From Planomicrobium sp. CPCC 101079 (GTDB lineage: Bacteria; Bacillota; Bacilli; Bacillales_A; Planococcaceae): a stretch of 50,992 nucleotides of DNA. Numbering within the stretch: the first letter of the stretch is position 1; every line of letters starts with the position of its first letter. Position numbers and translations under genes: made by a program. Below, one piece after another: positions 1 through 9,775 of the stretch. Under the pieces are notes generated by a model. It saw only the letters and a list, made by a program, of their open reading frames with translations. It was not told the origin of the DNA and ran no database searches. Where the stretch lies: assembly GCF_007859275.1 (NCBI RefSeq), contig NZ_VOHC01000012.1:1-50992 (forward strand). Direction: 5' to 3'.

Positions 1-10
1 CTAACAAGAG

Positions 11-126
<116 letters not shown>

Positions 127-133
127 ACACCGA

Positions 134-167
134 AAAAGTCAGAACCGATGAGGTTCTGGCTTTTTTT
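134..167 (+). terminator. rRNA operon terminator
   Basis: A stem of about 11 pairs (AAGTCAGAACC with GGTTCTGGCTT, loop GATGA) is followed by seven T. It lies 8 bases after the 5S and ends the rRNA operon that enters from the left. Confidence 0.9.
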
Positions 168-278
168 GCGTTCTTTGATATTCCAATGCTGCAAAAAGTA
201 AGTACATTAGCAGTTTGTTAGAGCAAAAGTTTTAATTTCAGTATAATAAAGCTAATCACAAACTATGAGGATGATGGT

Positions 279-1700
279 ATGAAACCGAGAAGACCATTAG
301 TAGACGCTTTAATCAAATTTCAACAGCAAAAACCTATTTCATTTCATGTGCCAGGCCATAAAAATGGAGAGCTCTCGATGCTGCCAGAGGAGATACGGAA
401 TGCCCTGGCTTACGATTTTACTGAACTTACTGGGCTTGATGATTTCCACTATCCTCAAGAGGCAATCAAAGAAGCGGAACAGCTGCTTTCAGAAGTATAC
501 GGGGTGAATCAAAGTTTTTTCTTGGTTAACGGTTCAACAGTAGGGAATTTAGCGATGGTGCATGCAGTATGCAAAGAAGGCGACGTGGTCATCGTACAGC
601 GGAATTCGCATAAGTCAGTTTTCTATGCCTTGGAGTTAACAAAGGTTAAGCCTGTATATATCATGCCCGAATGGGACGAACAATCAAAAACAGCTATAGG
701 TGTGGCATTGGAGGACATCCAAAAGGCCGTAGCGCAATACCCGGCGGCGAAAGCGGTTATCCTTACGTATCCCAATTATTACGGAATGGCAGCTGAGGAT
801 TTGGGAGAAATCGTTTCTTTTTGCCACTTGCAGGGTATTCCGGTATTGGTCGATGAAGCCCACGGCGCCCACTTCCAAATTGGAAGCCCTTATCCGGTTT
901 CGGCAGTAGCGTGCGGTGCTGATGTAGTTGTGCATTCTGCCCATAAAACCTTGCCTGCTATGACAATGGGGTCTTTTTTACATAGCACAGGAAACTTAGT
1001 AGATAGAAAGAAAATCAAAAAATATTTAAGGATGCTGCAATCAAGCAGTCCTTCTTACCTCATTATGGCATCGCTGGACGATGCACGTGCTTTTGTTCAA
1101 AGTTATGCGCCAGAAGACGTAAGGAACTTCGAAGATAAACGTAATCAGTTTGTGGAGAGCCTTGCCGCTATTCCTCATCTTGAAGTGTTCCAATCGGATG
1201 ATCCATTAAAATTGATGCTCCGTGTTCCGCGCTATAGTGGGTTTCAGTTACAGCAGTGTTTAGAAAATGTAAAGATTTATGGAGAATTAGCTGACCCTTA
1301 CCAAGTTATGTTAATCTTACCTTTATTGAAAAAAACTCAAACCTATCCTTTCGCTGAAATTCGAAGCCGCATCAAACAAGCGGTTCAGGAAATAGTAAAA
1401 GAAATCCCTGAAGCAATTTCAGTGAAAATGCCTTATAGGCAAGAGAAAGTTAGTATGCCGGAACTATCTTTTGAAGAAATGGATACTGAAGACCGCGAAT
1501 GGATTAGCTACACGGAAGCGCTTGGGCGAATTTCGGCGGCTATGGTCGTCCCTTATCCTCCAGGGATTCCGCTAATCTTGCCTGGAGAAAAATGGAACGT
1601 CGCCAAGCTTGAAGAATTGATGGACTATTTGGCGACAGGAGCGCAAATTCAAGGAGAACATCGTTTAGCAGAAAAATTAATCTGTGTAGTTCCCCAATGA
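279..1700 (+). CDS. yaaO: Orn/Lys/Arg decarboxylase family PLP enzyme (YaaO-like)
   Basis: This is a cytoplasmic fold-type I PLP enzyme of the Orn/Lys/Arg decarboxylase group, which makes polyamine precursors or cadaverine. The substrate cannot be told from sequence. Family signatures visible are FHVPGHKNG at 22-30, VDEAHGAHF at 191-199 with the cofactor Asp192, and the Schiff-base lysine K223 in SAHKTLPAMT. The 473 residues match the short Gram-positive YaaO/SpeA type, which lacks the N-terminal wing domain of the proteobacterial enzymes. A GAGG ribosome site about 9 bases upstream supports the ATG start. It is the first gene after the rRNA operon, as in B. subtilis, but csfB, xpaC and yaaN, which stand between them there, are missing. 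A TATAAT at 242-247 may be the -10 of its promoter, although no good -35 is seen. Confidence 0.88.
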   Translation: MKPRRPLVDALIKFQQQKPISFHVPGHKNGELSMLPEEIRNALAYDFTELTGLDDFHYPQEAIKEAEQLLSEVYGVNQSFFLVNGSTVGNLAMVHAVCKEGDVVIVQRNSHKSVFYALELTKVKPVYIMPEWDEQSKTAIGVALEDIQKAVAQYPAAKAVILTYPNYYGMAAEDLGEIVSFCHLQGIPVLVDEAHGAHFQIGSPYPVSAVACGADVVVHSAHKTLPAMTMGSFLHSTGNLVDRKKIKKYLRMLQSSSPSYLIMASLDDARAFVQSYAPEDVRNFEDKRNQFVESLAAIPHLEVFQSDDPLKLMLRVPRYSGFQLQQCLENVKIYGELADPYQVMLILPLLKKTQTYPFAEIRSRIKQAVQEIVKEIPEAISVKMPYRQEKVSMPELSFEEMDTEDREWISYTEALGRISAAMVVPYPPGIPLILPGEKWNVAKLEELMDYLATGAQIQGEHRLAEKLICVVPQ

Positions 1701-1773
1701 TAAAGCGATAATTTCAGGGAAGCGGGTATGCTATAGTATACGATATTCAAAAGAATAGGATGTGGCTATCAGC

Positions 1774-3306
1774 ATGGATCAAGAAAAGTATGCAATTGTA
1801 GATATTGGCTCCAACACGATAAGACTTGTAATTTATACGAGAGATAAAAGCGGAAGGCTGGCTGAAACTGAAAATGTTAAAACGGTAGCGCGCCTACGGA
1901 ACTATTTGTCGGCATCAGGCAAAATGAGAAGCGAAGGGATTGACGTATTGATCCATACCCTTCAAAGTTTCCAGGAGGTCACAAGGCACCACAACCTAAA
2001 AGAAGTGAAATGTGTTGCTACCGCAGCAGTCAGACAAGCAACGAACCAAGAAGAAATTCTAGAAAAGGTAAAAGAAAAAACGGATTTTTCAATCCGGATT
2101 TTATCGGAATATGAAGAAGCACATTATGGTTACTTGGCAGTAGTCAATTCCATGTCTTTCGAAAATGGATTATCAGTGGACATCGGCGGCGGCAGTACTG
2201 AACTGACCTTTTTTCAAAATCGAAAATTAATTTATTTCTATAGCTTCCCGTTTGGGGCATTGTCGCTAAAAGAACAATTTATCAAGAGCAATACACCAAC
2301 TTCTGCGGAACTAAAAACGCTCCGGTCTTTTTTAAAGGCTCAGTTCCAAACATTGCCTTGGATCCAAAACAAAAAACTGCCTTTGATCGGCATTGGAGGA
2401 AGTGCCCGAAATATGGCGCAAATCCACCAAGAATACATCGAGTATCCATTGGCGGGAATCCATCAATATACAATGAAGGAAAAAGATGTCCAAATGGTAA
2501 AGAACATGCTCCTTTCCATGAATTTCTCTGAGGTGCAAAAGGTAGAAGGGTTATCGAAAGATAGAGCGGATATCATTATTCCGGCTATCGAGGTTTTTGC
2601 TCATTTAATGCGCTGTATCGGAACCGATACTTTCGCTTTAAGCAGAAAAGGTTTGCGTGATGGAGTATTTTATGAAGAACTGACAAAAAACTATGAAGAT
2701 GGCCTTTTCCCAAATGTTGTTGAAGAGAGTTTCCATGATTTAGCAATTGATTATGATGTTAATCTAGAACATGCTGCTCAGGTAAGCGACAATGCAGTCA
2801 TGATTTCACAAGAAATGGAGAAATTCGGAGCAGTTGCTTTAACTCCAGAAGATTTACGCTATATCAGATTTGGAAGCGCAGTTTACAATCTTGGTTCTTA
2901 CATCGATGCAGATGCAAGCCACCAGCATACGTTTTATTTATTGGCAAACCGCACAATTGATGGTTTGCTCCATAAAGATCGGCTAATCATTGCCTTGATT
3001 GCTTCCTTTAAAAACAAAGAAGTGTTCAAACGCAACGCAGCTGTCTACGAAGATTGGTTTACAAAAGAAGAAATGGCAAAATACAGCTTGCTTGGTGCAA
3101 TTATTAAGCTGGCTTATAGTTTGAATACAACAAAACGGGATATTGTTGAGGAAATCCAAATAAAGCTTGACGATGAGGAACTATTGTTTGAAGTTTATTG
3201 CAATAGCGACTGGACGCCGGAAGAGTATCAAGCAGAGAAGCAGAAAAAGCACCTTGAAAAACAATTGAAAAAAGCGATTCAGTTTCAGTTTGTTTCAAGT
3301 TCCTGA
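1774..3306 (+). CDS. ppx: Exopolyphosphatase, Ppx/GppA family
   Basis: It is predicted to hydrolyse polyphosphate (and possibly pppGpp) from the chain end. It has the ASKHA-fold phosphate loops VDIGSNTIRLVIY near the start and VDIGGGSTELTFF near residue 135, plus a helical HD-like C-terminal half typical of the long (about 510 aa) form. The frame stays open to a GTG at 1762, but the AGGA element touches that codon. The ATG at 1774 sits 13 bases after it and begins the homologous region, so 1774 is preferred. It lies 63 bases before ppk, so synthesis and breakdown of polyphosphate are encoded side by side. The ppx-ppk pair is not at this locus in B. subtilis and looks like a lineage-specific insertion between yaaO and tmk. 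Confidence 0.9.
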   Translation: MDQEKYAIVDIGSNTIRLVIYTRDKSGRLAETENVKTVARLRNYLSASGKMRSEGIDVLIHTLQSFQEVTRHHNLKEVKCVATAAVRQATNQEEILEKVKEKTDFSIRILSEYEEAHYGYLAVVNSMSFENGLSVDIGGGSTELTFFQNRKLIYFYSFPFGALSLKEQFIKSNTPTSAELKTLRSFLKAQFQTLPWIQNKKLPLIGIGGSARNMAQIHQEYIEYPLAGIHQYTMKEKDVQMVKNMLLSMNFSEVQKVEGLSKDRADIIIPAIEVFAHLMRCIGTDTFALSRKGLRDGVFYEELTKNYEDGLFPNVVEESFHDLAIDYDVNLEHAAQVSDNAVMISQEMEKFGAVALTPEDLRYIRFGSAVYNLGSYIDADASHQHTFYLLANRTIDGLLHKDRLIIALIASFKNKEVFKRNAAVYEDWFTKEEMAKYSLLGAIIKLAYSLNTTKRDIVEEIQIKLDDEELLFEVYCNSDWTPEEYQAEKQKKHLEKQLKKAIQFQFVSSS

Positions 3307-3381
3307 TAAAACTTTTCCCTCTTGGTCCCTAAAAAGTGTTGAGCTGAACCAACTATTTGTAAATAAAGGATGGCGGAAACT

Positions 3382-5490
3382 TTGAGTATAGTGAAAAAAA
3401 ACACCGTTGAATTAAATAATCCTTCTTACTACAACAACAGAGAACTTAGTTGGCTGGCATTTAATGAGAGGGTGCTGCAGGAAGCCCTTGATGAGCGCAA
3501 TCCATTGTTGGAACGGTTCAAGTTTTTAGCAATTTTCAGTTCAAACTTGGATGAATTCTTTATGGTTCGTGTTGCCGGATTACAAGACCAAGTAAAAGTA
3601 AATTTTACAAAGCCTGAAAACAAGGCAGGCATGACGCCAAAGCAGCAGCTAAAAGAAATTTCCCATAAAACGCATCAGTTGGTGGATCTTCAATATCATG
3701 TTATGCGGGATAAATTATTGCCTGAAGTTAAAAATGAAGGAATAAAGCTTTTTAAAATCACTGATATAAGCAAAGAAGAACTTAAAGGGGTGGAAGCTTA
3801 TTTTGATGAGCAGGTTTTTCCAGTATTGACTCCGATGGCAATCGATGCTTATCGCCCCTTTCCCATGCTTCTCAATAAAAGTATCAATTTAGCGGTAGTG
3901 CTAGAAGATAAGGACGAAGAGGCAGAAAACCGCTACAAGACGGCAATTGTGCAAGTGCCGTCTGTATTGGACCGAATGGTGCCTCTAGAGGGGAAACATA
4001 GCAAAAAGCATTTTGTCCTCCTAGAAGATGTGATCGGTTATTTTATCGGCAAGTTATTCCATGGCTTCAAAGTGGTCTCCGTTTCTGTTTTTCGAATTAC
4101 GCGGAACGCTGATATGACCATACATGAAGAAGGCGCCCGTGATTTGCTGCAGGAAATCGAAAAGGAATTAAGGAAGCGAAAATGGGGAGCTGCTGTTCGG
4201 CTTGAAATCCAGCAGCCAAGCTTTGATCCCAGTGTATTAAGCCATTTGATGAACGAATTGGAAATTGGAAAACATGATGTGTATGAACTCGAAGGGCCGC
4301 TAGATCTGACGTTTTTATTCGGTTTTTATAAAAAGCTGGAGAAGGGCAATCGGAAATTAATCTATGAAAATAGGATTTCTCAAATGCCTCATGATTTGGA
4401 TCCTTCTGAAAGTATTTTTGACCAGATAATGCAACGGGATGTTTTTTTGCATCATCCTTATGAATCGTTTGAGCCAGTTATCGAGTTTGTATCAGAAGCG
4501 GCAGACGATCCAGATGTATTGGCAATCAAGCAGACCTTGTACCGGGTAAGTGGCGATTCGCCCATCATCAAGGCGCTTAAACGAGCAGCTGAAAACGGCA
4601 AGCAAGTGACGGTGCTGGTGGAGCTGAAAGCGCGGTTCGATGAAGAAAATAACGTGCAGTGGGCAAAGGAATTGGAGCAGGCAGGATGCCATGTGATATA
4701 TGGCATCACTCATTTGAAAACACATAGTAAAATCACGCTAGTGGTCAGGAGAAAAGAAGATCGCATCCAGCGCTTTGTCCATTTAGGGACTGGCAATTAT
4801 AATGACCAAACTGCCAAACTCTACACCGACATGAGTTTGTTTACAGCAAAAAAGGAATTTGGGGTTGATGCAACCAATTTCTTTAATTATTTGAGCGGGT
4901 ATTCAGACAAGCTCGAATTTCACCACTTGTCTGTAGCCCCGTTCGGCATTCGCCAGGACTTTTTGGAATTGATCAACAAAGAAATTGAATGCCATAAAAA
5001 ATTCGGCAATGGGCGCATCATTGCCAAAATGAACTCATTGACGGATAAAGTCATTATCAAAAAGTTGTATGAAGCTTCGATAGCAGGGGTCAGCATTCAG
5101 TTGATCGTCCGAGGCATTTGCTGTTTGAGGCCAGGCATAAAAGGCATCAGTGAAAATATCCACGTCCGGAGTATTGTCGGGCGGTTATTGGAGCATAGCC
5201 GCATTTATTATTTTTATCAAAACGGTGAAGAAAAGACCTTTTTATCCTCGGCGGATATGATGACGCGCAATATGGAAAACCGAATTGAGATTTTATTTCC
5301 GGTGTGTGACCAGCGCATCAAAGCGAAGATCAAGCATATTTTAGAAGTTTCCTTATCAGACAATGTGAAAGCCCGGGAACAAGACGAAACAGGTGTATAC
5401 CGCTATGTGAAGAGGAAAAAAGAAGATCCTGAAATTGAGTGTCAATATGTTTTGTATACGGAAGCTTACCGGACAGCAGAAGAAGAATAG
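3382..5490 (+). CDS. ppk: Polyphosphate kinase 1
   Basis: It reversibly polymerises the gamma phosphate of ATP into polyphosphate through a phosphohistidine. Domains in order are the N-terminal helical domain with the NRELSWLAFNERVL signature, a head domain, and two phospholipase-D-like catalytic domains. The likely catalytic histidine is in LKTHSKITLV (residue 448 from the start used here), followed by FVHLGTGNYND. Length is about 700 residues, as usual. An ATG at 3370 is in frame, but the AAAGGATGG ribosome-binding element runs through it. The TTG at 3382 has correct spacing and is preferred; the difference is four residues. It follows ppx and precedes tmk, from which it is separated by 75 bases. 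No terminator is visible after it. Confidence 0.93.
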   Translation: MSIVKKNTVELNNPSYYNNRELSWLAFNERVLQEALDERNPLLERFKFLAIFSSNLDEFFMVRVAGLQDQVKVNFTKPENKAGMTPKQQLKEISHKTHQLVDLQYHVMRDKLLPEVKNEGIKLFKITDISKEELKGVEAYFDEQVFPVLTPMAIDAYRPFPMLLNKSINLAVVLEDKDEEAENRYKTAIVQVPSVLDRMVPLEGKHSKKHFVLLEDVIGYFIGKLFHGFKVVSVSVFRITRNADMTIHEEGARDLLQEIEKELRKRKWGAAVRLEIQQPSFDPSVLSHLMNELEIGKHDVYELEGPLDLTFLFGFYKKLEKGNRKLIYENRISQMPHDLDPSESIFDQIMQRDVFLHHPYESFEPVIEFVSEAADDPDVLAIKQTLYRVSGDSPIIKALKRAAENGKQVTVLVELKARFDEENNVQWAKELEQAGCHVIYGITHLKTHSKITLVVRRKEDRIQRFVHLGTGNYNDQTAKLYTDMSLFTAKKEFGVDATNFFNYLSGYSDKLEFHHLSVAPFGIRQDFLELINKEIECHKKFGNGRIIAKMNSLTDKVIIKKLYEASIAGVSIQLIVRGICCLRPGIKGISENIHVRSIVGRLLEHSRIYYFYQNGEEKTFLSSADMMTRNMENRIEILFPVCDQRIKAKIKHILEVSLSDNVKAREQDETGVYRYVKRKKEDPEIECQYVLYTEAYRTAEEE

Positions 5491-5565
5491 ATCGGCGATG
5501 TAATGCAGTTGGAATTCCTGTATAGTTAAAGAAGATAGATTAACAGGAATAGGGTGGATCAAGTA

Positions 5566-6213
5566 ATGGGTTATTTAATTACGCTAGAAGGCGGAGAAGG
5601 AGCTGGAAAAACCAGCGTCTTGAAACGGCTAGCAGTCTTTTTGGAACAGCAAGGGTTTTCGGTCGTTTCTACAAGGGAGCCGGGCGGCATCGAAATTTCT
5701 GAGCAGATCCGAAAAGTGATTTTGGATCAAAATAATGTGGAGATGGATCCGCGGACGGAAGCGCTCCTATATGCAGCCGCCAGAAGACAGCATTTGGTTG
5801 AAAAAATCATCCCGGCGCTTGAAGCTGGTAAAGTGGTATTGTGCGACCGTTATATAGACAGCAGCCTCGCTTATCAAGGCCATGCAAGAGGGCTAGGCAT
5901 CTCAGAAATCTTCTCCATCAATAAATTTGCAATTGACAAGTACATGCCAGACTTAACATTGTATTTTGATATTCAGCCAGAAATAGGCTTAGCGCGCATC
6001 GAAAAGGATGGAAACCGGGAAGTGAACCGTTTGGATGTGGAATCGATAAAGTTCCATGAAGCGGTTCGGGAAGGTTATCAGATGTTGATTCAACAATATC
6101 CAGAGCGCATACAAGTAATTGATGCAGACAACGAAATAGACACGGTAGCGCAAGCTGCCCAAAAAGCTGTTCTTGCTTTTATGAAAATAAACGAAAAAGA
6201 AGCGGATCGCTAA
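5566..6213 (+). CDS. tmk: Thymidylate kinase
   Basis: It phosphorylates dTMP to dTDP in the cytoplasm, the committed step that supplies dTTP for replication. The P-loop EGGEGAGKT, the DR(Y)IDSSLAYQG motif around residue 90-100 and a length of 215 residues are typical. A GTG start at 5554 is possible, but the AGGGTGG element at 5551-5557 lies across it and is ideally placed (8 bases) for the ATG at 5566, giving [16 protein letters not shown]. It is followed by darA as in B. subtilis. A terminator overlaps its last codons. Confidence 0.96.
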   Translation: MGYLITLEGGEGAGKTSVLKRLAVFLEQQGFSVVSTREPGGIEISEQIRKVILDQNNVEMDPRTEALLYAAARRQHLVEKIIPALEAGKVVLCDRYIDSSLAYQGHARGLGISEIFSINKFAIDKYMPDLTLYFDIQPEIGLARIEKDGNREVNRLDVESIKFHEAVREGYQMLIQQYPERIQVIDADNEIDTVAQAAQKAVLAFMKINEKEADR

Positions 6214-6234
6214 CAGCGGTCGGCTATTTTTTTT
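6201..6234 (+). terminator. Terminator overlapping the tmk stop
   Basis: A ten-pair stem with one G-G mismatch (AGCGGATCGC with GCGGTCGGCT, loop TAACA) is followed by eight T. The stem uses the last tmk codons, and the stop codon TAA is in the loop. Confidence 0.7.
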
Positions 6235-6294
6235 GAGAGCAAACAGCAGAAAATAAAAAAATACGTCTATGAACACGGTGAAAATTTCTGTTCA

Positions 6295-6303
6295 TGTTAT
6301 ACT
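6295..6303 (+). promoter_or_regulatory. Extended -10 promoter of darA
   Basis: TGT followed by TATACT forms an extended -10. No recognisable -35 is seen at the proper distance. It lies between the tmk terminator and the darA ribosome site, so darA probably has its own transcript. Confidence 0.4.
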
Positions 6304-6332
6304 TAAATAGAAGAAATACAAAAAAGGAGTGA

Positions 6333-6668
<336 letters not shown>

Positions 6669-6724
6669 ACCGTAAAGACAATAAGTAATATCTCATGCAG
6701 TCCAGTAAAAGGTTCTGTGTGATA

Positions 6725-6755
6725 CCCGTGCTCCATCCGGAACACGGGATTTTTT
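6725..6755 (+). terminator. darA terminator
   Basis: CCCGTG pairs with CACGGG, extended inward by TCC/GGA across a C-A mismatch, followed by six T. It separates darA from holB. Confidence 0.8.
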
Positions 6756-6776
6756 ACAAAGGCTGAAGGTGAAAAT

Positions 6777-7769
6777 GTGCAAAAGACTATTGAAGAAATC
6801 CAGGGAATGCAGCCAGTCGTTATGAAAAGATTGCAAGGCGCCTATGAAAAAGATCGGCTGGCACATGCCTACCTTTTTGAAGGCCCAGCAGGCGCAGGAA
6901 AAAAAGAAATTACTCATTTTTTCGTCAAGCTTTTGTTATGCGAAACACCAGTAGAAAATGTTCCATGTGAAACATGCCGAAGCTGCAAACTTTACAATTC
7001 GGGAAATCATCCGAGCATAGTTTTTATTGAACCAGACGGGCAAAACATAAAAATCGACCAAATACGGGATCTGATTTCAACAATGAATAAAACCGGCTTG
7101 AATACTGGCCGTAAGATATATGTAATTCAAGAAGCAGATCGGATGAACAACTCATCAGCAAATGCGCTATTGAAATTTTTAGAGGAGCCGGAAATGAACG
7201 TAACGGCTATTCTTTTGACTGAGCGGCTGAATGCCATTATGACAACCATTCGCTCCCGCTGCCAATTGGTTTCTTTTCAGCCATTGTCCAGACCGAAATT
7301 GATGGAAAAACTGATGGCTGACGGAATGACTGCATCCATGGCAGCAACGGTCAGCATGCTGACCCAAAGCGCGGAAGAAGCGGTCGAGCTCAGTTCCGAT
7401 GAGCAATTTGCACAAGCCAGAAAATTGGTTTTGAGAATGGTTGAAGTAGCAGGAACGAACGTCCATGAAGCCTTATTAATGGTCCAAGCAGACTGGCTTC
7501 CATTTTTTAAGGAAAAAGAAGATGCCGAAAGAGGGCTAGACATGTTATTATTTGCATATCGGGACATTGCTACAGTGAAAGCAGGTCTCGAAACTGTATG
7601 CACGTATCCTGACATGGAAGAAATTTGGAAGCAGATGGCGCTTCAGCGTTCATTTAGCGCATTGTCTAAGCAATTGCAGGCCATATTGCAGGCCAAACAG
7701 CAATTGCAGCGCAATATGAACCGGACGCTGCTGATGGAGCAATTAATGCTGAATCTGCAGGAGGGGTAG
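6777..7769 (+). CDS. holB: DNA polymerase III delta-prime subunit
   Basis: It is a clamp-loader AAA+ subunit that works with tau/gamma and delta to place the beta clamp on primed DNA. The P-loop-like GPAGAGKK is at 36-43. A four-cysteine zinc site (C55, C64, C67, C70; pattern CX8CX2CX2C) follows. The SRC sensor motif is in TTIRSRCQ, and a helical collar domain fills the C-terminal third. The start is GTG at 6777 with AAGGTGA five bases upstream; an overlapping ATG at 6775 is out of frame. The 330 residues are normal. ricT follows after three bases, so the two are cotranscribed. Confidence 0.93.
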   Translation: MQKTIEEIQGMQPVVMKRLQGAYEKDRLAHAYLFEGPAGAGKKEITHFFVKLLLCETPVENVPCETCRSCKLYNSGNHPSIVFIEPDGQNIKIDQIRDLISTMNKTGLNTGRKIYVIQEADRMNNSSANALLKFLEEPEMNVTAILLTERLNAIMTTIRSRCQLVSFQPLSRPKLMEKLMADGMTASMAATVSMLTQSAEEAVELSSDEQFAQARKLVLRMVEVAGTNVHEALLMVQADWLPFFKEKEDAERGLDMLLFAYRDIATVKAGLETVCTYPDMEEIWKQMALQRSFSALSKQLQAILQAKQQLQRNMNRTLLMEQLMLNLQEG

Positions 7770-7772
7770 CAA

Positions 7773-8585
7773 GTGTATAATGTAATAGGAGTCCGTTTTA
7801 AAAAAGCGGGTAAAATATATTATTTTGATCCAGGGGAATTTGCGATTGAAAAAGATGACTATGTCATCGTCGAAACAACAAGAGGTGTGGAGTACGGCAA
7901 AGTGGTGGTCCCGGTGAAATCAGTCGGGGAAAACGATGTTGTCTTGCCTCTCAAGCAAGTGGTGCGCGTAGCAAGTGAACGCGATCGCCAGCAAGTGGAA
8001 GAAAATCGGACGGAAGCGGCCCGGGCTTTTGAGCAAGGAACCGAAAAAATCGAAGAACATCGATTGGACATGAAACTCGTCGATGTAGAGTATACATTTG
8101 ACCGCAATAAAGTCATCTTTTACTTTACAGCAGAAGGACGTGTGGATTTCCGGAATTTGGTGAAAGACTTGGCATCCATTTTCCGCACGCGTATTGAGCT
8201 TCGTCAAATCGGTGTGCGCGATGAAGCGAAAATGCTTGGCGGCATTGGACCTTGCGGCAGAATGCTTTGCTGTTCGACTTTTTTAGGCGATTTTGAACCG
8301 GTCTCCATTAAAATGGCAAAAGACCAGAACTTATCGCTGAACCCATCGAAAATTTCAGGCTTGTGCGGCCGGTTAATGTGCTGCTTGAAATACGAAAACG
8401 ATGAGTATGAACAGGCGAAAAAAGAAATGCCGGATGTAGGTACGCATGTATCAACTCCAGACGGCGCAGGCCGCGTAGTAGGAATGAACATTTTGGAGCG
8501 GATATTAAAGATCCGCTTGGCTGAGCAAGAACAAACATTGGAATATACATTAGACGAGATAGTGGACCAAGGAACGAGAGCGTGA
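7773..8585 (+). CDS. ricT: Regulatory iron-sulfur protein RicT (YaaT, PSP1 domain)
   Basis: In B. subtilis RicT forms the RicA-RicF-RicT complex, which directs RNase Y to mature polycistronic mRNAs and stimulates the Spo0A phosphorelay. All conserved cysteines of the PSP1 domain are present: C161, C166, C167 in GPCGRMLCC and C198, C203, C204 in GLCGRLMCC, the probable Fe-S ligands. GTG at 7773 is preceded by GGAGG at eight bases. It sits between holB and yabA as in relatives. Because local sporulation genes are missing, the RNase Y role is the more likely reason for its retention; that is inference. Confidence 0.92.
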   Translation: MYNVIGVRFKKAGKIYYFDPGEFAIEKDDYVIVETTRGVEYGKVVVPVKSVGENDVVLPLKQVVRVASERDRQQVEENRTEAARAFEQGTEKIEEHRLDMKLVDVEYTFDRNKVIFYFTAEGRVDFRNLVKDLASIFRTRIELRQIGVRDEAKMLGGIGPCGRMLCCSTFLGDFEPVSIKMAKDQNLSLNPSKISGLCGRLMCCLKYENDEYEQAKKEMPDVGTHVSTPDGAGRVVGMNILERILKIRLAEQEQTLEYTLDEIVDQGTRA

Positions 8586-8595
8586 GGTGGTTTAG

Positions 8596-8955
8596 GTGAA
8601 AGAAAAAAACTTTTTGGACACGGTAATGGATTTCGAGCAGCAGCTCGAATCAATGCAGCAGCAATTCCGCGAATTAAAAGCAGTGGTGGCTCATACGATG
8701 GAAGAACACCATGCTTTGCAACTTGAAAATCACCATTTGCGCACGCGTCTTGATGAACTCCATAAAGCAGTTCCGGAAACTGCGGCAGTAGATCCGGTGA
8801 AACTGAAAAAAGCGGTTATGGACATCGGCGAAGGCTATGATAATCTGGCGCGTTTGTACCACGAAGGGTATCATGTATGCCATGTGCATTTTGGCAGTTC
8901 AAGAAAAGGCGACGATTGCTTGTTCTGTTTATCGTTCCTAAACAAGCAAAACTAA
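8596..8955 (+). CDS. yabA: Replication initiation control protein YabA
   Basis: YabA binds DnaA and the DnaN clamp and limits re-initiation at oriC. The N-terminal half (about 5-60) is a coiled coil rich in Q, E and L. The C-terminal zinc domain shows HVCHVHFG and CLFC, with C95, C108 and C111 and nearby histidines as probable zinc ligands. The start is GTG at 8596 with GAGGTGG five bases upstream; the coding region begins 10 bases after ricT ends. The length of 119 is standard. It is the last gene before a terminator. Confidence 0.93.
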   Translation: MKEKNFLDTVMDFEQQLESMQQQFRELKAVVAHTMEEHHALQLENHHLRTRLDELHKAVPETAAVDPVKLKKAVMDIGEGYDNLARLYHEGYHVCHVHFGSSRKGDDCLFCLSFLNKQN

Positions 8956-8978
8956 CGTTTGAATAATTTATAAAAGAG

Positions 8979-9014
8979 AAAGGCTTCCGACACAGTGTGT
9001 GGCGGCAGCCTTTT
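8979..9014 (+). terminator. yabA terminator
   Basis: AAAGGCT pairs with AGCCTTT, with an inner ACACA/TGTGT pairing across an internal loop, ending in a short T run. The T tract is only four bases, so it may be leaky into trmN6. Confidence 0.65.
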
Positions 9015-9037
9015 GCTATGTATGAGGAGTTGACCCT

Positions 9038-9775
9038 ATGTTATTAGATGACGAAAGACTGGATTATTTGCTGGCGGAAGAGCTGCGGATCATCCAAAGC
9101 CCCTCGGTATTTTCGTTTTCACTGGATGCGGTCTTATTGGCGCGCTTTGCGTATGTTCCGCTTAAACGAGGAACTATTGTAGATTTATGCACTGGAAATG
9201 GTGCAATCCCGCTATTTTTAAGCGCCCGGACACAATCACGCATCATCGGCGTGGAATTGCAGGAGCGGCTTGCCCATATGGCCCGGCGCAGCGTGGACTA
9301 TAACGGCCTATCGGAACAGATTGAAATTATCGAAGGAGATGTCAAACAGATCCCTTCGCAGCTTGGCTTTGAGAAATACGATGTCGTAACTTGCAACCCG
9401 CCCTATTTCCCGGCACATGAAATGAGCGATAAAAATTTGAGCGAGCATATGGCTATTGCCCGCCATGAGTTGCATTTGACGCTTGATGAAGCGGTCCTTG
9501 CTGCAAGCCAATTGCTGAAACAAGGTGGAAAAGCGGCATTTGTCCACCGTTCCGGCCGGCTCATCGATTTGATTGCTGCGATGCGCGCAAATCGGCTAGA
9601 ACCAAAACGTATTCGGCTGGTATATCCAAAAGCGGGAAAAGAAGCCAATACATTGCTGATTGAAGGAATCAAAGACGGGAAACCGGACTTGAAGATTCTC
9701 CCGCCTTTGATCGTTTACGGGGAAGACGGGGAATACACGGAAGAAGTGAGAGCGCTGCTTTATGGAAACAAATGA
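9038..9775 (+). CDS. trmN6: tRNA1(Val) (adenine-N6)-methyltransferase
   Basis: It is a class I SAM-dependent methyltransferase (YabB/YfiC family) expected to form m6A37 in tRNA-Val. The SAM loop [11 protein letters not shown] is at 49-59, and the catalytic N-methyltransferase motif NPPY is at 120-123. The ATG start has GAGGAG eight bases upstream. Its end overlaps the next gene, yazA, by 14 bases, and yazA overlaps rsmI, so the three form a tight operon for RNA modification. Confidence 0.87.
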   Translation: MLLDDERLDYLLAEELRIIQSPSVFSFSLDAVLLARFAYVPLKRGTIVDLCTGNGAIPLFLSARTQSRIIGVELQERLAHMARRSVDYNGLSEQIEIIEGDVKQIPSQLGFEKYDVVTCNPPYFPAHEMSDKNLSEHMAIARHELHLTLDEAVLAASQLLKQGGKAAFVHRSGRLIDLIAAMRANRLEPKRIRLVYPKAGKEANTLLIEGIKDGKPDLKILPPLIVYGEDGEYTEEVRALLYGNK

